This document shows positions 5,645 through 10,000 of a DNA stretch of 10,000 nucleotides, piece by piece; position 1 is the stretch's first letter; each line of letters starts with the position of its first letter. The stretch spans positions 1,988,616 through 1,998,615 of the forward strand of contig CM022666.1 of the NCBI GenBank assembly GCA_012295275.1. The letters run 5' to 3'. A model generated the notes under the pieces. That model worked only from the letters and a program-made list of their open reading frames with translations, had not been told where the DNA came from and ran no database searches. The stretch is from Chrysomallon squamiferum. Taxonomy: Eukaryota > Mollusca > Gastropoda > Neomphalida > Peltospiridae. Position numbers and translations under genes: made by a program.

Positions 5645-5895
5645 TAAAAGAGAAATGTGATCGCGAGGAAATGTTCCCTGTGAAATGTTTTCAGTGTATT
5701 TTTCTGGTTATTTCAGATCGGGTTGCAGTCCAGCGTGAGTCGCGATATGAACGGGAATTTAACGCTGAAACGGATATAGCTTCGAGACAGAGAGACGCGG
5801 AGACACAGTTTACACAAGTTTCAGATACTCTCTCAGCAGGAGGTGTATCCTGGGAAATAAATAAATATATTAATAAGAAGAAAGAAAGAAAGTAG
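5611..5895 (+). CDS. 94-codon ORF, charged C-terminus, uncertain
   Basis: Starts ATG 5611 and stops TAG 5893-5895. The first half contains Cys-rich and hydrophobic residues (CFQCIFLVI); the second is charged and of normal complexity (RYEREFNAETDIASRQRDAE), ending in a Lys-rich tail encoded by a GAAA repeat (5876-5892). A good 3' splice site (TTTCAG ending 5716) and a strong donor (GTGAGT at 5735-5740) lie inside it, so it may instead be part intron. I recognise no domain. AATAAA occurs inside the frame near 5857, which argues against a full-length coding role. Confidence 0.2.
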   Translation: MNMPSCSRLQTLKEKCDREEMFPVKCFQCIFLVISDRVAVQRESRYEREFNAETDIASRQRDAETQFTQVSDTLSAGGVSWEINKYINKKKERK

Positions 5896-5939
5896 TTTGG
5901 GGTTAGGGGAAAGAGGTGTTAATCTCGTTTGTGTTTTAA

Positions 5940-5941
<2 letters not shown>

Positions 5942-6028
<87 letters not shown>

Positions 6029-6125
6029 CTCTTTCTCTCTCTCTCTGTCTCTCTCTGTCTGTCTCTCTCTCTCTATCTATGTGTATGTGTATTAATATAT
6101 ATATATATATGAGTGTGTATGCGTG
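5942..6125. repeat. (CT)n, degenerate CTTT/CTGT, then TG/TA repeat
   Basis: Pure CT for about 75 bp (5942-6016), then CTTT and CTGT variants to about 6078, then TATG/TGTA units and a (TA)n core at 6095-6110. Same strand orientation as the (CT)n at 5006-5106. Confidence 0.95.
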
Positions 6126-6232
6126 CATATCTGTTTCTCTGTCTCTGTATTTCTCAATACTCTTATACTCATTAATCTATTTCCGAATCCTTGCATCATA
6201 TTTTCTGACTATATCTGAATATTCATTAATCT

Positions 6233-6255
6233 ACGTGCACGTTTTCACGTACGTG
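6233..6255. promoter_or_regulatory. Paired CACGT-type palindromes
   Basis: ACGTGCACGT (6233-6242) and CACGTACGTG (6246-6255) are each perfect 10-bp palindromes separated by three T. They contain TACGTGC (6232-6238), a match to the HIF-type hypoxia response core, and several bHLH-PAS half-sites. Function is inferred from sequence alone. Confidence 0.25.
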
Positions 6256-6600
6256 AGTTCAATGCTTTGTACATCATTTAACCGCCAACAAAAAAATAAT
6301 AAAAAAATAAAATAAAATACCGGAAAAGACAGAAAGAAAGAAAAAAAACGAAAAAACCCAGGATCATTCATTCTATTCAAATAAATTTTCCTTAAAGTTG
6401 ACTCAGATTTCAAAATGTGAAAATTATGCTGCATTCCAGACCCACCCAAACACGAGGTCCCAAACATCTCAAACTCCATTGAAAATTATGCAGACATTTT
6501 CAAAAGATGTCGTAAACTAATAAATAGAAAATAAAGAATCTTTTCAGAAAGTGAAAATAAATCTTTTTTTTTTTTTTTTTGAATTATTATCAGCTGCAGC
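6256..6600. other. A-rich unique stretch with T17
   Basis: No gene seen. A-rich low complexity at 6288-6356 (AAAAT and GAAA units) and a T17 run at 6564-6580. Minus-strand frames here are Phe-rich readings of these A tracts. Confidence 0.5.
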
Positions 6601-6631
6601 CGTTTTTCCTTCCCCACCTCCCCGAAATACC

Positions 6632-6716
6632 GTTTCCATGGCAACAAATCGGTTGAGGGTGCGACGGGTTTTTGAGTCAAAAGGGGGAAGGTTCGGTGAA
6701 AAGAAATAATTTGCAT
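6632..6716. promoter_or_regulatory. RFX X-box, AP-1 and octamer cluster
   Basis: GTTTCCATGGCAAC (6632-6645) fits the X-box consensus RYYNYYN(1-3)RRNRAC at every position and differs from the palindromic RFX site by one base. TGAGTCA (6673-6679) is a perfect AP-1 site. ATTTGCAT (6709-6716) is a perfect octamer (POU) site. They lie in a small GC-rich island (6595-6700) inside AT-rich DNA. The clustering suggests an enhancer or promoter; RFX X-boxes often mark ciliary genes in animals. No transcript start is visible. Confidence 0.4.
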
Positions 6717-6820
6717 TTTATTTAATAACATCCGCTGTTGTGTTTGTTATTCAGTGAAAAAAATAAAAAAAAAAACATTTGAGTGTCTACAAAAATAACA
6801 TCTGTTATTCTGTCTTTGTG

Positions 6821-6846
6821 AGAGAGAGAAAAAAAGAGGGAGAGGC
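6821..6846. repeat. Short GA-rich tract
   Basis: GAGA and GGGAGA units with an A run; purine-only. Confidence 0.7.
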
Positions 6847-6888
6847 ATAGGTGTGAGAAATTGAACTTTATTATTACTACGATTACGT

Positions 6889-7020
6889 CCACCTCCACCA
6901 CCACCACCACCACCACCACCACCACTACTACTACTACTACTATTACTACTGCTGCTGCTACTATTACCTGTATTACCTCTTTTACTAATACCATTATTAC
7001 TATTAATATTATTATTATTG
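6889..7020. repeat. Compound (CCA)n(CTA)n(CTG)n(ATT)n
   Basis: About twelve CCA units (6889-6924), then CTA units, three CTG units (near 6950-6958) and imperfect ACT/ATT units. Thr-rich and Val-rich frames over it are artefacts of the repeat. Confidence 0.93.
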
Positions 7021-7038
7021 ACCCTAAAACTGTAGATC

Positions 7039-7081
<43 letters not shown>
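7039..7081. repeat. (AGT)n microsatellite
   Basis: About fourteen pure AGT units. AGT is complementary to the ACT/CTA array at 6925-6947, so the two can pair as a long stem with a loop of about 90 bp. Confidence 0.96.
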
Positions 7082-7084
7082 ACT

Positions 7085-7325
7085 GAAGGACTATGGAATA
7101 ATTATTACATCTCGTTTATTTTCATTACATATGACTTTCTGTTACCAAGTATAAAAATATAACATAAGTTTATATAAATTAAGAATAATGTATTTCAACA
7201 GATAGTGACATTCAAAAAAATGTAATATACTTCTTAATATTGTCTAATACAGAGCTGTATCTTAATATTATTAGTTTTACTGTAAACATAGATTGATGTT
7301 CGTGTGCATGTAGAATTATTAATGT
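7085..7325. other. AT-rich unique stretch, no gene
   Basis: Nothing supportable seen beyond ordinary AT-rich sequence. Confidence 0.5.
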
Positions 7326-7329
7326 CCAT

Positions 7330-7418
7330 ATGTATGTATGTACACACATACACACAAACACACGCGCTCACACTAACACACACACACACAGACACACACA
7401 CACACACACACACACACA
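7330..7418. repeat. (ATGT)n and (CA)n microsatellite
   Basis: Three ATGT-type units, then interrupted CA units and a purer CA array from about 7373 to 7418 with a single CAGA break. Opposite orientation to the GT arrays at 2654 and 3575. Confidence 0.95.
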
Positions 7419-7429
7419 AATACATTCTC

Positions 7430-7960
7430 GCGCGCCACTACGTTACATTAAACTCCATACTTGCGTGCGTGCAGCAAATTTGCCTTCACGGACGACGACA
7501 AACGTATTTATCAAATAACAAATCAGCACATTTCATTACTCCATTCTCCTGCAAACGTTACTTAGCCATTAAACTGTTTTTCATTTGCATACACAGCCCA
7601 GATAAACTGCAGACACACGTTTATTAACCTTTTTTTCTTCGCTTTGATTAATCCGCAGATTAAACGGCGTATTCACCTGAGAATTATGATGAAAAGAATC
7701 ACCTGTAATACTCGGAGAAATCCATTCGTGCTGGATATGTAATTTGTTAAATGGATAAAGAACTGTACCTGTCTGTCTGTCTGTCTGTTTCGCGAACTAA
7801 CTAAACGTTAGTTTCGTTGTCAGGTGCGCAACGACCAAATTAATATGATGAAATCGATCGATGCGTTTTAATCAGCGAGGTAAATGGAATTGACATGTTT
7901 AACGGTTTATCTGGTGGAAAATGACAATGTTCAGCAAAACTTGATAATAACAGTAAAAAT
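7430..7960. other. Unique CG-containing stretch, no clear gene
   Basis: No frame is convincing. Notable small items: CGCGCG-type bases at 7430-7436; an octamer ATTTGCAT at 7583-7590; TTAATC-CGCA-GATTAA at 7648-7663, an inverted pair of homeodomain-like TAATCC/GATTA cores; and five CTGT units at 7769-7789. The 7640-7900 segment is less AT-rich than its flanks and may be regulatory. Confidence 0.4.
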
Positions 7961-8170
7961 AATAATAATAATGTGGGTTTTTAAAAAAAAAATATTATGA
8001 ATAATGAAACTGATGTAATATTAGTGAAGGTATGTGTTGATAAGGATTAAGAATTTTATTTTTGTAATTTGATAAAAATGAACATATAAAGATGGAAAAA
8101 GAAATATAAATATATATATATATATTAAAATTCTAAAATAATGATACTAATTTTAAATAATTAAAGAGTA
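7961..8170. other. Very AT-rich stretch with (TA)n
   Basis: No gene seen. Short AAT units at 7959-7971 and a (TA)n core at 8110-8126. Confidence 0.6.
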
Positions 8171-8192
8171 ATTGACGTAATATTGACGTGAT
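8171..8192. promoter_or_regulatory. Tandem bZIP/CRE-like sites
   Basis: ATTGACGTAAT and ATTGACGTGAT stand head to tail with an 11-bp period, each with a TGACGT core typical of CREB/ATF-family sites. A period near one helical turn would place both on the same DNA face. Confidence 0.25.
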
Positions 8193-8205
8193 AAAGGTTA
8201 TTAAT

Positions 8206-8280
8206 TCTATAATCAATTATAGATTAAAATCAAAATCTGTTTATTTCAAATAATACTTTATCTTATTATTGTGATAAGAT
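8206..8280. promoter_or_regulatory. Two short inverted repeats, one GATA-like
   Basis: TCTATAAT-CA-ATTATAGA (8206-8223) is a perfect 8-bp inverted repeat. ATCTTAT and ATAAGAT (8260-8266, 8274-8280) form a 7-bp pair holding opposed GATA-type cores. Either may be chance in such AT-rich DNA. Confidence 0.2.
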
Positions 8281-8287
8281 TAAAATG

Positions 8288-8900
8288 TACGAAAGGAAAA
8301 ATAGATATCTCTTTTTAATCTTTTGTGACGAAAATGGTTTTGAAAAAAAAAACGAGAGAAGGAAAGAAGAATGAAAGAAGAAAATAAGAGAACGAATAAA
8401 TAAAAAAAATGGACGAAATAAACAGGATGAAAAGAAATAAAATAATATGAATGAATCTGAAAGCAGAAAAGAATTAACATTCAGAAATAAATGAAAAAAG
8501 AAGAGACCACAAAAGAAAAATGAAAGGATGAAAGAAAAAGGAAAGTAAGAAGGAACGATATAAGAAAGGAAATAAAGAAATTTAAAAACAGAAAGAAATA
8601 AAGAAAGAATAAAAGGAAGGAAGGAAGGAAGGAAGAAACACAGAAAGAAAGAGAAAAATGAAGAAAGAAAGGAAGAAACAAACAAACAAACAAAGTATAA
8701 AAAATGAAGAAAAGAGAACAAAATATGGAAAAAATCTTTAAAAAATGAAATGAATAACGAAATAATTTACAGAAAAAAAAATGTAATAATGAAAAATAGC
8801 ACTTAAAAATAAAGATAAAAATATAAAAAAAAAAAAATAAAAATGAAAGAAAATAAAAAGAAGAAAAATCTAAAAAAAAGAAAAAAAAGTTTCCGATGAC
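8288..8900. repeat. 600-bp degenerate purine-rich (GAAA)n tract
   Basis: The plus strand is nearly all A and G: in several 60-base lines I counted only 6 to 8 pyrimidines (8341-8400, 8521-8700). Units are GAAA, GGAAA and AGAAA, with purer (AAGG)n at 8613-8635 and (AAAC)n at 8676-8694. Long minus-strand Phe/Ser/Leu frames arise from this bias and are not genes. The tract could adopt triplex DNA. Confidence 0.88.
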
Positions 8901-9255
8901 AAGATATATGTGAGAAATCTGAAAGCTTCCTGTCGTTTCGAATTTCACAGCTATCAATATAAATAATACAACATTTAAAAAAAAACAAAAAAAACCAACA
9001 TTATATTTTTTTTTATCATCGACCATTCAACTCCCTTGAGATCTAAAGAAAAATGTTTTTAGAATAAAACGGAAATGTAACCGCGGAAAAAAAAAAACAA
9101 AAAAAAAAATATGAAATAGGAGAAAGAAAAAAAATTAACAAAGCTTATCCAAGAGAATTAATTATTATGATAAAATAGTTCATATTTTACTGAACCAGAT
9201 TATTACATCCTACGCAAAACTGTGCCGTTCCAGTTTATGTTGTGATTAAGTACTA
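8901..9255. other. A-rich unique stretch, no gene
   Basis: Ordinary AT-rich DNA with A runs at 8977-8995 and 9087-9110. No supportable feature. Confidence 0.55.
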
Positions 9256-9525
9256 ATGGACTGTATTGTACATCTTCCATACTGCTTTATTGTTGGTTAC
9301 GTTTTATTTTATGTCACGTCGGAGCAAATTTCTCCAGGCTGCTTTGTCTTTCTAGCTCTTAGCAATTATCACGGCAAGCAATACAGAAACATGTTCCACA
9401 TCGTAAAATTCATTATCTACAACAAATTTATATATATATCATTAATATATAACCAGTTAATAAATTTATGTAGAAGTTGTAATTGTGGTGGTGATGGTAG
9501 TAGTTGTAGTAATAGTAGATGATGG
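9256..9525 (+). CDS. Hydrophobic ORF of doubtful reality
   Basis: An 88-codon frame from ATG 9256 begins with a hydrophobic, Tyr/Phe/Val-rich segment (residues about 5-20, including YCFIVGYVLFYV) that could be one membrane helix, then a short polar part (LSNYHGKQYRNMF), and finally AT-repeat-derived Ile/Tyr/Asn and a Cys/Gly/Ser tail encoded by the AGT repeat. The last third is clearly repeat-derived, so the natural product, if any, would be shorter or spliced. No family recognised. Confidence 0.12.
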
Positions 9526-9726
9526 CAATAATAGATTTGTGGTTCTGTTTGTATTAATAGGAGTAGTAGTAGTAGTAGTAGTAGTAGTAGAAGTGGTAGT
9601 TGCAGTATGAATATTAGAATAATAGTACTGCAGCATTAGTAGTAATGATAGTAATAGTAGCAGCAGCAGTAGTAGTAGACATAAAGGTAGCTGTAGTAGT
9701 AGTAGTAGAAGTAGTATGAGTAGTAA
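9484..9726. repeat. Degenerate (AGT)n array
   Basis: AGT/GGT/AAT units over about 240 bp with purer runs at 9562-9590 and 9670-9679. Minus-strand Thr- and Leu-rich frames here are repeat artefacts. Confidence 0.88.
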
Positions 9727-10000
9727 TATATTAGAAGTATTAACTGGCTTCCACATGAAAACAAAACCGTTATTTTCTGCAATATAAAACAATTATTCCT
9801 GTCTTCAATTCTATGGAAGCAAAATTGGCAGATATACTAATAGTGTAATTTAAAAAACAACAACAAAAAAAGTGAACGTTACACAAAAAAAGCAATTGAA
9901 TCACACTGCACAAGCACAGAAAAATACAACGTACTGGATCACAGCTGTAAGTTTTGTATGATTATTCTGAGTTCGGTACAGTTAGTGTCTTTTCCTCCAC
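9727..10000. other. Unique AT-rich end, no gene seen
   Basis: No supportable gene; an A/CAA-rich patch lies at 9851-9871. Confidence 0.5.

Noticed and set aside
5929-6315. 128-codon Ser-Leu frame
   Set aside because: Translation of (CT)n and TA/TG repeats; all frames of such an array stay open.
7304-7627. 107-codon plus-strand frame through the (CA)n array
   Set aside because: The first third is His-Thr repeat product; the remainder lacks splice signals and coding-like composition.
8266-9026. Long minus-strand open frames of 151 and 181 codons
   Set aside because: They are Phe/Ser/Leu-rich readings of the complement of the purine-rich tract; lack of stops follows from absence of T in the plus strand, not from coding.
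1-10000. tRNA, rRNA, CRISPR array, bacterial operon or prophage
   Set aside because: No B-box/A-box pair, no spaced direct repeats with unique spacers, no ribosome-binding sites or dense ORFs seen on either strand.
1-10000. Origin from an Asn-repeat-rich protist such as Dictyostelium
   Set aside because: The GT, CT and CCA arrays and CG-containing islands do not fit such an extremely AT-rich, gene-dense genome; a large animal genome fits better.

Overview
This is non-coding or intron-dominated animal nuclear DNA. It is AT-rich, packed with long microsatellites ((ATT)n, (GTT)n, (GT)n, (CT)n, (AGT)n, (CCA)n, poly-A/T) and has no long open reading frame that is not itself a translated simple repeat. 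There are no bacterial operons, ribosome binding sites, tRNA or rRNA genes, or CRISPR arrays. Density and type of repeat, with short islands of near-balanced base composition, fit a large repeat-rich invertebrate genome. My best guess is a cephalopod mollusc (octopus or squid type). That is an inference from composition, not from any recognised gene.

Layout. 1-680: T-rich lead-in and three compound ATT/GTT/GCT blocks. 680-2100: the part most likely to hold a real gene. On the minus strand, three short islands (1981-2034, 1577-1738, 1049-1150) each have a good 3' splice site, an open frame and, for the first two, a GTAAGT donor, and all three keep the same phase. I do not recognise the encoded protein. 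2280-2600: a GC-richer island open on both strands, with a CTCF-like site. 2650-3000: (GT)n and two poly-A runs. 3000-3500: CG-containing unique DNA with a weak ORF. 3575-4290: (GT)n and two (ATT)n arrays around a near-perfect fold-back element (3837-4016), the clearest structured object in the window. 4311-4640: three diverged copies of a longer unit separated by trinucleotide repeats.

5006-6110: two long (CT)n arrays flank a CG-rich segment (about 5320-5860) that looks promoter-like, with an NF-Y-type CCAAT box, a TCTCGCGAG motif and a T33 tract. 6230-6720: unique AT-rich DNA with two CACGT-type palindromes and a small GC-rich island carrying RFX X-box, AP-1 and octamer matches within 85 bp. 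6889-7081: (CCA)n/(CTA)n followed by complementary (AGT)n. 7330-7420: (CA)n. 8171-8280: paired bZIP-like and GATA-like sites. 8288-8900: a 600-bp purine-rich strand. 9484-9726: degenerate (AGT)n.

No coding region is certain. All exon and site calls rest on reading splice consensus, frame and base composition by eye; transcript or homology evidence would decide them. I see no convincing novel biological system. The points most worth a second look are the fold-back element, the phase-consistent minus-strand exon chain and the RFX/AP-1/octamer island.
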